Positions 1 through 10,214 are shown, counted from the stretch's first letter. The stretch is DNA of 16,933 nt from Smittium culicis (GCA_001970855.1 LSSN01000673.1:9904-26836); one strand, 5' to 3'. The notes: a model not told the origin generated them from the letters alone. Numbers and translations: made by a program.

Positions 1-135
1 TCTGAACCTTCAAAGAATCTCACATGTATAGTCAAAATAAATAATCAAAATATTATTCAAATTTTTGGCTCAGAAAAGTGCCAACCTGGAACGCTAGCGC
101 AAAAAAAGCTGCTGCTCCACTTAATTTCAGATTGA
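1..135 (+). CDS. 3' end of an unidentified upstream gene (partial)
   Basis: Frame 1 is open from the first base of the window to a TGA at 133-135, giving 44 codons, which is unusual in DNA this AT-rich. The composition is protein-like and ends in a segment reading QPGTLAQKKLLLHLISD. An AATAAA motif lies ten bases past the stop (145-150), as expected for a polyadenylation signal. I do not recognise the family; the start and any upstream exons are outside the window. It would be convergent with nothing and lie tandem to the lyase gene about 0.9 kb downstream. It could still be a chance open frame, since no domain is visible. Confidence 0.4.
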   Translation, partial: SEPSKNLTCIVKINNQNIIQIFGSEKCQPGTLAQKKLLLHLISD

Positions 136-1046
136 AAATCAGATAATAAAATTTAGCAGTATAAATTTATAGAGCTGGCTATAGTATATATCTTGGTAGT
201 TCAGATTAATTCCAACTTGGATCATCATTTCAATAAACTTCATCAAATGTGTATTTTATTATATCTTGTTATTCAAATTATCATCTACAATGTAATTTTT
301 TTAAAATTTATATCTAATTGTTTATTAGTTTTGTTGTAGTATTCTTTTATTATATAAAACTTTAATGGTTTAAAGATCATTCTTTATATTTATAGCTATA
401 TGTAGTTTTTCATTCATATAGCGATATACGAATTTAACGTAAATACGTATTATAATATATACACATTTTCTTTTAAGATTTTACAGCTCTTCATGTTTTG
501 AAAATCAAATATTTTTGTACTTTCTAGCGTTAAATTTTGCATTATAATTTGGTTTTTACAGCCTCAGCAATTTTACCCAGGAAAATTTCTGGTCATACTT
601 TTTTACTATGGCTGTAGTTAGTTTTACGTGTTATTGAAATTCTGTAATAGCTTAAATAGATTTTTTATATTTATTTTATTGAATTTTTATTTGAATAATT
701 CAATTAACATTTGATTTGCTTATTAATCTCGGGTATAGAAAAAATTAAAATTTAAGCGAATAATGTTTCTTAATTAATAATAAAATAAAATTAGTAGGCT
801 TATTTTGAACTTCCTCGCGCTAAATGCAAAATCGTAAAATGGACAAAAATTACCATCTGCCCCTGATAGGGTTACAATAAAAATTAATTACAAAAAAATA
901 CTAAAAAATATATTTATCTGTTTATAAAGGTCAAAGCAATAAAACTGCATTTATAACTCAAGTGTGTTGGGTTTAACTTTTGTTTTCTTTTTTTTTCTTT
1001 TTATAATTAAATATTTTAACGTATTTTTCACCACAAAAGTGCAAAA
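136..1046. other. Intergenic region upstream of the lyase gene
   Basis: I find no convincing gene here. It is AT-rich with many stops in all frames. It must contain the promoter of the gene starting at 1047, but no clear core element stands out. Two slightly GC-richer patches (about 560-620 and 805-870) show no recognisable protein and may be old repeat fragments. Confidence 0.5.
145..150 (+). promoter_or_regulatory. Candidate polyadenylation signal AATAAA
   Basis: An AATAAA hexamer lies ten bases after the TGA of the partial frame at 1-135. In AT-rich DNA this hexamer is common by chance, so only its position supports it. Confidence 0.3.
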
Positions 1047-3032
1047 ATGGATGTTTCGGGCTATTTTAATTTTCAAGCTACTACACCTCTGGCCAGCGAA
1101 GTTTCAAAATCAATATACGAATCTTGCTTAAATGAATGGGGTAATCCCAGTTCGAATGATGTTTTTGGTCAGTATTCATATAAAAATCATACAGCTTTAT
1201 ACTTTTAACTTGTATTAGACGCTATAATTGTAATTTTATGGATTTTGAAACATTTTTTCACCTTTTTATCACAGGGAAGTTTTCCAAAGCATCGATAAAT
1301 AGATCAAGAGCCCAAGTAGCAAGACTAATAGGTTCAAAGCCTGAAGGTAATTAATTATGCAAATCCTAAAGTAAATTGTCTTAATTAAAAGTAGATATTA
1401 TTTCGCTCATTTTCGTGCTAACATCATTCTTCTTCATCTTTCTACACTTTTTTTCATACTTTCTTTCCTAAATTCTTAGCTCTAAGAACTTCCTTTAAAT
1501 GAATTAGATATCATTTTTACTTCTGGGGGTACTGAAAGCAACAATATTGCTATTATTTCAGCATACGAGCATTACATAGAAAATCATAAGCAAAATTCAA
1601 ACTTCGATACCTCTTCTAATTTGCCTCATTTTATTATCTCAAATATTGAACATCCAGCAGTACTTGAACCCATTAAGCATTTAATGAACAAGAATTTAAT
1701 ATCCGTATCGTATCTACCTACAAAGTCAAATGGTTCCGTGGATATAGAATCTATTAAGAAACATCTAACTGAATACAAAAATATTGCCATGATTAGCGTA
1801 ATGCTAGTAAATAATGAAACTGGTGTTATTAATGATATAAAATCATTAGTTGAAATTGTTAGGAGCTTTGAAAAAAACTTTAAGAGCAAAAAAAATTCTG
1901 GTATGAGCAGGATTTTAATCCACACCGATGCTGCACAAGCTATAGGAAAAATTAGAGTAGACGTAAGCGAACTAGGTATAGACTATCTAACCGTTGTTGG
2001 ACACAAGGTAATACCAACTCTTACCTTTTTTTTAACCAAATTTAATAGTCGTTTACACTCTTATTATTTCCAAAGATATATGGGCCTAGAATTGGCGCCT
2101 TGTATGCCAAATCTCCTTCAAAATATACACCAGTTTACCCGATTGTTCATGGTGCTGATCAAGAAAGAGGTTTCAGGCCTGGGTAAATAGCTAATAGCCT
2201 TAGTTAAAGCTAAAAATTATTAAATTCCAATTAAACTCATGCTTATTTTATACCCTTTTTAATAATGTTAATATTATATTTGCTTTTTTCATTTCCGCCT
2301 AAATAGCACTGAAAATACTCCCATGATTGCTGGCTTAGGAGTTGTAAGTTATTTCCGTTACTTATTATAATTATTTTGCTTATTATTACGGTTCAACAAT
2401 AAACTTATTTAATTCATTTTATCACATAGGCTTGTGGCTTGATATCGGAAAACCTCGATAGCTACATTAAGCACTATTTAGATATGACTAACTACTTTAA
2501 GCAACAAATAATTGAATTTAAGCCAGTTGATTTTTTAAAAATTTCTTATGCACACGACAACTCTTCCAAAATTATTCCAAATACCTTGAATTTTTCAGTT
2601 TCTTTCTTGAATAACCAACCCAATTGTCTAAACGAAAAATTATATAATTCTGATTTATCTGATCTACTATCAAACTATAAAATCTATATTGGAAAAGGCT
2701 CTGCATGTCATTCGGGGTTAAAAGTGTAATCAGCTTGTTTTTTATTACTAGTTATTCGATTATCTTTTAATCCTATTATTTCTACCTACTCTATCCTATT
2801 TAATTTTTTACATAAGCTTATAATTTAACATTTTATACTTTTTTCGCTTTCATAATGTCTCTTTTATATTTTTAGAAATTCTCCTGTGCTTTCAGCAATG
2901 GGAATGAGTCCAGAAAATATGTCTACTTCTTTAAGATTTAGCGTAGGCCGCGAAACTAATTATTCTCATATCGATAACTTTGTTAAAACTTACTGGGATG
3001 TTGTTTTATCTTTAGTTAGATCTGAGGTTTAG
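1047..3032 (+). CDS. SCLY: Selenocysteine lyase (NifS-like PLP enzyme), 7 exons
   Basis: This is a class V, PLP-dependent enzyme. The family converts L-selenocysteine to L-alanine and elemental selenium, probably in the cytosol, since no targeting peptide is visible. Exons inferred from GT-AG sites and frame are 1047-1167, 1275-1346, 1487-2007, 2076-2182, 2307-2343, 2430-2725 and 2876-3032. Joined, they give 436 residues, close to the 445 of human SCLY. Landmarks in order are ATTPL, WGNPSS, TSGGTESNN, IEH (His120, which stacks on PLP), NNETG, HTDAAQ (Asp212, Gln215), GHK (Lys238, the PLP Schiff-base lysine), YGPRIGALY, GFRPGTENTP, ACHS (Cys379, the catalytic cysteine) and LRFSVGR. ACHS followed by NSPVL matches SCLY rather than the ACTSAS motif of mitochondrial NFS1. 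The start is fixed by an in-frame TAA at 1017-1019 with no other ATG after it, and AAAATGG is a good initiation context. The third intron is only 68 bases. One oddity is EHP where human SCLY has EHD (see findings). It could be a cysteine desulfurase with relaxed specificity. Confidence 0.93.
2008..2075 (+). other. Short intron 3 of the lyase gene
   Basis: This intron starts GTAATA and ends CCAAAG. Reading through it from the GHK motif gives about 20 codons unlike any lyase. Removing it joins GHK directly to IYGPRIGALY, the expected family sequence, in phase 0. It has no in-frame stop for most of its length, so gene callers may wrongly retain it and then shift frame into the following exon. 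Confidence 0.9.
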
Positions 3033-4588
3033 ACATAACTAGAATTATCTATAAAAATATATTGGGTATTAAATCCCCCGACCCGACCCCAATCAAAAAT
3101 ATCAAAAAATATTTATTTTACCTTTGATATTAGCTTTTATACTAATCAAACTATGAATTTAGTAACAAATTTAAATCCACTGCCAATAAAGTGATCAAAT
3201 ATTAATATAACTCGATCTATTTAATTACGAGTGAAAATTAATGTAAGTCTATAAATTAATCCACCTTCACAGCTAGATTTATCAGCTTTAAACAAAATTT
3301 TTTCGCAGTTATAATTATGGGGTTGACTTATGTACCACTGAATTTTGTTATGCGATTTACAAAAAACGATCTTTAACAATTCGCGCATTGGACGGATTTT
3401 TTTCCTAAAATAAACTAAGAGATATATAAAAACTATATTTAATATTTTTAATATTTCTTCTATCTTAATTATTGTGGTTAGCAACTAATCAACACCACTG
3501 TATTATACAACCCACAATAAGACAAGACACCTTGATTAATTAATCATCAATAACTAGTTGTGATTTCCCATAATTAAATGACTAGATAGTTATCAACTAA
3601 TAGTTAATTTTTCTACAAATAATCGGTTTTTTTATTAGATTAATATTTTTAATCATTTTACTTTTGCCCAAAGTATAATCTTATTTTAAGATTCAATAGG
3701 AGCTCAATCTTATAATACTTCTACTAAGCTATACATGTGAGATTTATAATTTTCAGATAGAATAAAATTTCATTTTATTAACGCCTTGTAAGTTTTACAA
3801 CGAAAAGAAAGTATTTAGCCAAGTTAAAATATAGTGATGGATATTTTGTAGCTTCGGATGCTTTAATATTATCAAAAAATGATTAACTTGTCAATTTTGT
3901 TTAATGATATATTAGAATATTTTTATTATTAATATAAATCATATTCATTTCGGAAACTTGACTTTAAAGATATTTATCGATATACTCTATATAGAATTAA
4001 AATCGTTTTCAGTAGTCACAATAAATAAAAAAAAATTGAACTCAAATTAATTTTTTTTAATAACGTTATTATTTTGAAAGTACAGTTTATCTTATGAAAT
4101 TTATTCTAATTTTTAACAAATTATTGAGCAAATTAATAAAAAGATATTTAGTAAAATTTTACTTTATTTTGTATTTAATAAAATAGATTATTGGTAATTT
4201 AACCAGTAAAAGATAGAAAATATTGTAATGACTTTAAGAAACCAGATAAATAATCCAATTGAAAAATTGTAATAAAATAACTTTTATACTGTTTAATATC
4301 ATCATTATAAAGTTGTAAATTTTAAAACAAACATCCTATACTAATAAAATATAAAAAGAATAAATTAATTTAATTTTAATCGAAAGCTTTCAGTTATGAT
4401 AAATAACTATTGGAAATTGCTAATAGAAATTTTGACTCTTTAATTTTTTTTATTATACAGTTAGATTAAATAAATTTTAACATTTTTTTTATTATTTCTT
4501 AATAAACTAATCTATTTAATATTTTTATCAATCAATATCTGTTATTTTTTTATAAATTATAATGATATATTTTTTTAACTGTATAAAT
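3033..4588. other. Non-coding stretch downstream of the lyase gene
   Basis: I see no convincing gene. An AATAAA near 3185 is a candidate polyadenylation signal for the lyase transcript. A short GC-rich patch with CCCGACCCGACCCC occurs near 3076-3090 inside a small inverted repeat (ATTGGG 3061-3066, CCCAAT 3088-3093). The minus strand is open for 87 codons at 3221-3484 without a recognisable domain and without an ATG at the start. The rest, from about 3600, is very AT-rich. The 5' end of the piggyBac element must lie somewhere in its right part, but I cannot find it. Confidence 0.5.
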
Positions 4589-5257
4589 ATGAGCTATTCA
4601 CCTGGCTACTATTCTGATAATAGCGCAAAATATTCTTCCCCTGATTATGATGATTTTTTTCTCACCTAAATTAGTAAAAATAATAGAAAATTTTTCAGAT
4701 AATATTAATATTATTAACAAGGATATTTCATCTAATAATAATTCCCTTGATTTAACATTAATGAAATATGATAATCTCTAGTAGATGATTAATTTTTTAG
4801 TTTTATTTATGATACAAAAGGGAAAAAATTTATCCTCAAAAAAATTTCTATAATTATATTTATAGAGAAAGATTTCTTTGATATATAATTGAAATGGATA
4901 TTATAACTCCTTATAAATTTTTTAATCTATTTTTTTCTGGCTCACAACTTGTAGAATAACTTTTAATATAATTATTATGCTAATTTAAAATTTATGAATA
5001 TTATATCAAATAAAAGGCTTATTTCTTGACGAATTGAAAATTATATAGCTTTAATTTAATTATGATATTTAAAATAATACCTGAATATAGAAATTATTGT
5101 TTAATAATAGATTTATCTATGATCATAACATTTATAATATTATGAGTTCTAAAAAAATTTGATATATTGTCAAACATTCATATAGACAATAATTACTATC
5201 ACTTATAAAATTATTATCCGAACATTGCCAACAATTATAGCAATTCTAAAAATTTTG

Positions 5258-5282
5258 ATAATAATAATAATAATAATAATAA
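5258..5282 (+). repeat. (ATA)8 trinucleotide repeat
   Basis: Eight perfect ATA units plus one base lie inside the piggyBac relic. In one frame they would read as a run of asparagines within a part that matches the transposase poorly, so the repeat probably expanded after inactivation. Confidence 0.85.
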
Positions 5283-5982
5283 TTTGATTGTTTGTTTTAA
5301 ATATTTTCAAAAATACTATCGAAACTGAAACTAGTCCAGACAATATTAAAATCAATATTAAATGTCAAAATAACGGTTCATATAATGAATATGAATATGA
5401 TTAATTGAATATTAAAAAAATTTCTTCTTCAATGGTTTGCAATAGACGAATTGATGTTTAAATAGAAAGTTAGTATCGAATTTATACAGTATATGCCTAT
5501 TAAACCGATTAAAAGAGGTTTTAATGTTAATACATTAAATGAAAAATCAGGTAATTTTTTGTAATTTGATATTTATCAGAGTAATTTAAATCCAGAAATC
5601 AAAGAAACATATAATTTCGAGCCATTAAAAAAATCATTTTGAATATTTAAGCGAAAGCAATAATATAGTTTTAGGTTATTTTTTTTACTTTAGTCCCGCT
5701 TATGGTTTATCATAAAAAAATAAACTACTGAGCTTGCGGAACAATTAAACCCAAATAGAAAACGCCTGCATGAGTTTTCGAAAAAAAACTGCTTTAAAAA
5801 GTGTGAAGTTGATAATTTTATAAACGAAGTTACTATTTTTATACTTTAATGGATATAATAAAACCGTAAATTTGATTTCGACTTATCACGATCCTCCTAT
5901 TTTATCAAAAATACATACAAAGGTATAATAAATGTAATTTTGGAAAATTTTTATGAAATCTGAGATTATTTATGATTATAAT

Positions 5983-6177
5983 TTAACCCTTACACTGGTG
6001 AATGACTGTTTTTGATCTTCAAAATATAAAACTACATATAGTAGTTTGAATATAATTATGAAACATATATTATTAAAAGTTTATTAAAGAATAGCAGCAA
6101 ACAATAAAACATCTTATAAATAACAAGTAAACCAATAAATTATATTTTTTATAATATATTGAACATACAAGGGTTAA
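5983..6177. mobile_element. Nested piggyBac-type miniature element with TTAA duplication
   Basis: TTAA at 5983-5986 and TTAA at 6174-6177 flank a 187-base insert that begins CCCTTACAC and ends GTATACAAGGG-like (rightmost bases CATACAAGGG). The inverted ends share CCCTT exactly, and the next differences are mostly transitions, as expected of an aged repeat. TTAA duplication and CCCTT ends are hallmarks of piggyBac elements. The insert has no coding capacity. Removing it together with one TTAA joins the transposase motif DYN to MNSADNLDQ in frame, which is direct evidence that it inserted into the transposase gene rather than forming its end. Confidence 0.8.
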
Positions 6178-6260
6178 ATATGAACTCAGCGGATAATTTG
6201 GATCAGGTAAAAATATTAATATCATTAAAACAAAGTGTGATATACTTTAATTTTGATCTG

Positions 6261-6980
6261 GTAGTTTTATTCAAATTATAGAAAATCACTTATTTGAATT
6301 AAATTAAGCAAATATCATTATACAAATCGATTTATAGATTATGATAAATTATTTTAATTTTATTGGAATATTCACTATGAAGTTTCATAGGTTTCTTATT
6401 AGCAAATATTTGTGTTATTGTATTTAAAAAGTACAATTAAGGGCTTTCAATAAAAGGATAAAAGGATCTACTTTATTTCCTCTTGAAATTACTAAATTTT
6501 ATTATTTATTATATATTTTCCTCGTTATAAATAGTATCTTGGATTAGTTTTCAGTTATCTTTATACCTTGTATATATTTCTCATTTCTATCAGTGTAGTA
6601 ATTAAAAACATAAAATATTTCTCCTAAATCTTCAAAATTATGACTGTGATATTCTAACCATCAAACTATCTCATGAATACATTCCAATGTTCTTTCAAAG
6701 TATATCAAGATAAATAACTATATATTGGATAATAAATGTCGTAGAATGGTTTCATCTTCGTACCTAGTTTATATATTAGTTTTGCTAGGGTATATTTGCT
6801 TGAGCGATTTAGTCTTATGATTTTTTGTTATAAGGTTTGAACTATTTATTTTTCTTTAAACAAGTTTAAAAGAATTTTATTATATTGGAATGAGGTTCTC
6901 TTCTTTTATTGATACCCAAAATCTATATATATATGTAAAAAAAAATAATAATTAAAATGAAATGAGTTCGACTAAATTTT
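6261..6980. other. AT-rich stretch with possible transposase tail and a minus-strand patch
   Basis: No intact gene is visible. The first 150 bases may hold the decayed C-terminus of the piggyBac transposase, but I cannot align it securely. On the minus strand, 6544-6717 reads as 57 codons with one TGA (6661-6663) and includes WLEYHSHNFEDLGEIFY, which looks protein-like. I do not recognise its family; it is too short to call a gene. Confidence 0.35.
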
Positions 6981-7095
6981 CACTGGATGTTTCTTAATGA
7001 CATATCTAGTGTCACATTCGGGTATTGATTAGTTCATTGGGTATGATGGAACAGATAACTACTGTTATACCCTGTCACAGATTCTCCCTGTGACA
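6981..7095. other. GC-richer island with a cluster of hairpins
   Basis: Four inverted repeats are packed in 115 bases. CACTGGAT (6981-6988) pairs with ATCTAGTG (7004-7011) with one mismatch. GGGTAT (7039-7044) pairs with ATACCC (7067-7072). AACAG (7050-7054) pairs with CTGTT (7062-7066) around a 7-base loop. TGTCACAG (7073-7080) pairs perfectly with CTGTGACA (7088-7095) around another 7-base loop. A second GGGTAT at 7020-7025 competes for ATACCC. TGTCACA at 7010-7016 is also the inverse of TGTGACA at 7089-7095. TAGTTCATTGG (7030-7040) fits a polymerase III box A. It may be a decayed tRNA-like or SINE-like repeat, or the ends of a small transposon; no certain RNA family. Confidence 0.45.
7073..7095. 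repeat. Perfect 8-bp hairpin, 7-base loop
   Basis: TGTCACAG and CTGTGACA are exact reverse complements separated by ATTCTCC. Both arms are half G+C, in contrast with the surrounding AT-rich DNA, so chance pairing is less likely than for A/T hairpins here. No T-run follows, so it does not look like a bacterial-style terminator. Confidence 0.7.
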
Positions 7096-10000
7096 TAAAT
7101 AGTGTATTAAAAGTATTATCCCCTAGTTATATCGATCATACTATTTAAATGATTCTTATTAGTATAAAATTACTCAAATTAAAAATGTATGAATTATATT
7201 CTTTGTTACAGTCGCTATCTTAGCAGAAGTATCGTTAATTTCGATATACAATAAAAAAATAAAAATTTTAATTATTATTTAGCTTAATTTATATTTCAAT
7301 CAAATTGATACATAATTTTATCTCAAAATATAATAAATTAAATATATTATTAAACTGTTTATTTAAAATTTTAAGCATTTTATTGTATTTTTTACATAAA
7401 TTAATATCAATTTGTTATAAATTCTATAAAAATAATAATTTTATAGGAATATTTATTTATATCTTTCATAATTTATAATTAAATTTCGAAATGTAATAAT
7501 TTGACAATATTAAAACAATTTTGAATTTGGATATTTAGAATAAATAATGATACTAATACATATATTAAAATATAAAATTTAATATCTGAAATACATGAAA
7601 ATCGATATATTTTATGTGAAGAGAATTAATTTTAGATAATAAATTTTTCATAATAATACATATTTAATTTTTTAGTATCAATAGCAATATTTTTTTAGAT
7701 ATATCTGTGATATTTAGATAATTAATAATAAATTATAAATAAATCGTAGAATTATATTCGATAAAGTCAATAATAAGATTATAATAATTGGAACTAAATT
7801 GATCAAAAATGCACTTTAAATAACCAATTATTTTTCAAAAATTGGGTATTGAAAATTTTTGGCTGATAAATGAACTATAAGATTCTATTAAATTTCAAAC
7901 ACCATAACCATTTATTGCAAGTTTCTAATAAAAAATTCAATTTTATAAATAATAATAGATAAAATAATATATTTCGATTGAGATAAGGATTTTATTCATT
8001 CATATTAATTAAAAAATTATATTATTACCAATATATTGTTACACGTAGATAATTATACAAGGTGATGATATAATTTAATTGAAATATAATATAATTTTTT
8101 ACTCAACAATCTAAAAGAAAATAGCATAATTTATAATTAATATTACATGAGATAATTAAATGCTATACTATCAATAATTCATGAAATAATTATTATTTCC
8201 CTATAAACTGTAAAAATTAAATTTATGAATTATGGAAATCTAAAGTTCGCTTTGAATGTTTATATATGAAAATAAAATGTATTTATTATGATTATATACA
8301 AGATGAGATAATTGAATATGTAAATATTAATTCAACTAATCGTAAAATGTAATACATTTAAATGATGATCTAGATTAATTAATATTTGTTACAATTAACA
8401 TAATTAAAGAAAAAAAAATTTTAATAAGGCAATGTGACATACTATAACATTTCATAAACCGGCCTTATGTAATAATATGAAATGTATCATTTAAGAACAT
8501 ATAAAATAATCACTATAACTAAATCAACTGATAAGACGGTATATAAAATTGAGACTTATCAATATTAATTTTTGCAATTACTATCATTACAATTAGTAAA
8601 AAAATGCATATTTGGAAAATTATTTCGTTATTTATTTTCGAAATTAAATCGAATAATAGTATAATTATAGATTACATTCCTAATATATTTAGAGATAATT
8701 TATTAATTAATGTTTAATAGTTACCATATCAATTTAATCTGTATAATGAAGTAACACATTAATTCGTGATTTTAAATAGGTGCTAAGAATTAGTTATAAT
8801 ATTTAATTTAATATTAGTTTTAATATTACCACAAATCGGCATATCTATCATTGTTACTATTTTTTAGAAATAATTTATTTTATTACCTTGTAATAAATTT
8901 TCAATATTATTATGCTGATAATAAATTAATGAATTTAAATGAGCAATTAAATAGGATTAATTAAGGTATAGATTGGAATAAATTTTTTGATAGAATTAAA
9001 AAAAAACAAAATATAATTTCAGAAACTGTATCTATTATTGGAAAAGTATAAAATATATAATATGTATGAGTCTTATAGAATTTTAATACAAATCATTCAT
9101 TTTTTAAAAAAAATTTACAAATTTTTGATTTAAATTTGATAGATAGTGAAGTGCTTATTAATATCTATCTATTATAATAGATTAATTATAAATTATAAAT
9201 TTTTTAATTTTATACAAACGCAAATAAAATTTATTTTTGACTAAAAGCTTGTATGGATATACGATTGATATTATATACATTATGAATTTTAAAATAAATA
9301 ATAAAATAACTGCAATTCATCAACTGTGCAGATATTGAATCATTTATATCAATTATTAATAGATATTATAAAATAGCCTATAAATTTTAGCATCAATTAC
9401 AACCTATTATTATAAATTCTAAATTGAATTTAATAAACCTCATTCGAATTTGGCAGATAATTTACTATTATAATAATAAGACATAAATCACAATATTTTA
9501 ACAGATTCAAACATAGGTCAAATGATATAAATAAAAAATATGATGCAAAATATATTAGTTAATATTATTAATTTTTCGAATAGCAAGTATTTTTCATGAG
9601 CCGAATTTTTTGAAAAATTAAAATCAAGTAAGATAATAATATGCTGAAAGTATAATATGAATTAATTAAATCACTGACATAAAATTTCCATGAAATATAA
9701 ATTGTTTATAAATAAATTTTAATTAATCAAAACTAATTACTAGACAAATTCCATATATTTTGATATAAAATTTCAAATAAAGAAAAAATTATGTAAAAAT
9801 CTAAAAATCTAAAGATAAATACGTATTATATTATCAAATATAACTAAAAATTAAAAATATTATATAAAAATCAATATTAATAGTACATAGTATAAATATA
9901 ATAATAATCACATTATAAACATAAAATTTTGACAAATTTTATACTAAATAAATAGTTTTATATGTAATTAGAATATTAATACATATCTTTGGTATAAATT

Positions 10001-10211
10001 TATATATAAAAATTCAATGAATATAATAATTCAACAATTTAATTAGTAACCATGTTTAAAGAAATCGGATTTTAAAATTATATTATTGTATATAATAATA
10101 ATGATCTAATTTGATTTTTTGTTGGTTGTTAAATTCAATTTAAATATTAATTCTAATGAATTGATAAATTATTAAAATTAAAAATATTTAAAAAATCATA
10201 AATATTATAAA

Positions 10212-10214
<3 letters not shown>
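7096..10214. other. Very AT-rich gene desert
   Basis: More than 3 kb of extreme A/T content with stops crowded in all six frames and no recognisable gene, RNA or intact repeat. A weak patch at 8965-9051 reads 28 codons (including WNKFFDRIKKKQN), and another near 9540-9640 reads AEFFEKLKSSK. Either could be worn transposon coding sequence or chance Lys/Asn-rich translation of A-rich DNA. I give neither a function. Confidence 0.6.

Larger units (their letters stand above)
4589..6260 (+). pseudogene. PiggyBac-family transposase relic (DDE_Tnp_1_7)
   Basis: A decayed plus-strand transposase of the TTAA-specific piggyBac family, readable only by switching frames. In order I see an acidic and Ser-rich N-terminus from an ATG at 4589 (SPDYDDFF), then TPYKFFNLFF and MIFKIIPEYRNY (about 4895-5100), which fit the family's F-NLFF and G-L-RDYW segments. 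Next come AIDELMFK (about 5435) at the first catalytic Asp, QYMPIKPIKRGFNVN (about 5490-5535), the strongest match, LNPNRKRLHEFSKK (about 5740-5790), STYHDPPILS (about 5880-5910) and KSEIIYDYN (about 5955-5985). After a 191-base insertion comes MNSADNLDQ (about 6182-6208), at the position of the family's MGGVDxxDQ motif with the third Asp retained. The second catalytic Asp, in the FDNFFTS motif, reads as Tyr in YFFYFSPA (about 5670). Many stops and frameshifts make it non-functional. Its outer ends were not located. Confidence 0.85.

Noticed and set aside
1626..1925. 99-codon minus-strand open frame
   Set aside because: It is a shadow of lyase exon 3, which carries the family motifs on the plus strand.
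5983..6010. TTAACCCTTACACTGG as the right or left end of the piggyBac transposase element itself
   Set aside because: The transposase motif resumes in frame after the second TTAA at 6174-6177, so these are the ends of a nested insert, not of the host element.
6661..6663. In-frame TGA in the minus-strand patch as a selenocysteine codon
   Set aside because: The patch is not a recognised selenoprotein, no SECIS-like structure was seen, and a decayed fragment explains the stop more simply.
7030..7095. A tRNA gene
   Set aside because: A box-A-like motif and two 7-base-loop stems are present, but there is no closing acceptor stem, the 4-bp D-stem candidate overlaps the anticodon-like stem, and a proper B box is missing.
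7010..7095. Solo LTR bounded by TGTCACA and TGTGACA
   Set aside because: At 86 bases it is too short for most LTRs, and the flanks (ATCTAG and TAAATA) show no target duplication.
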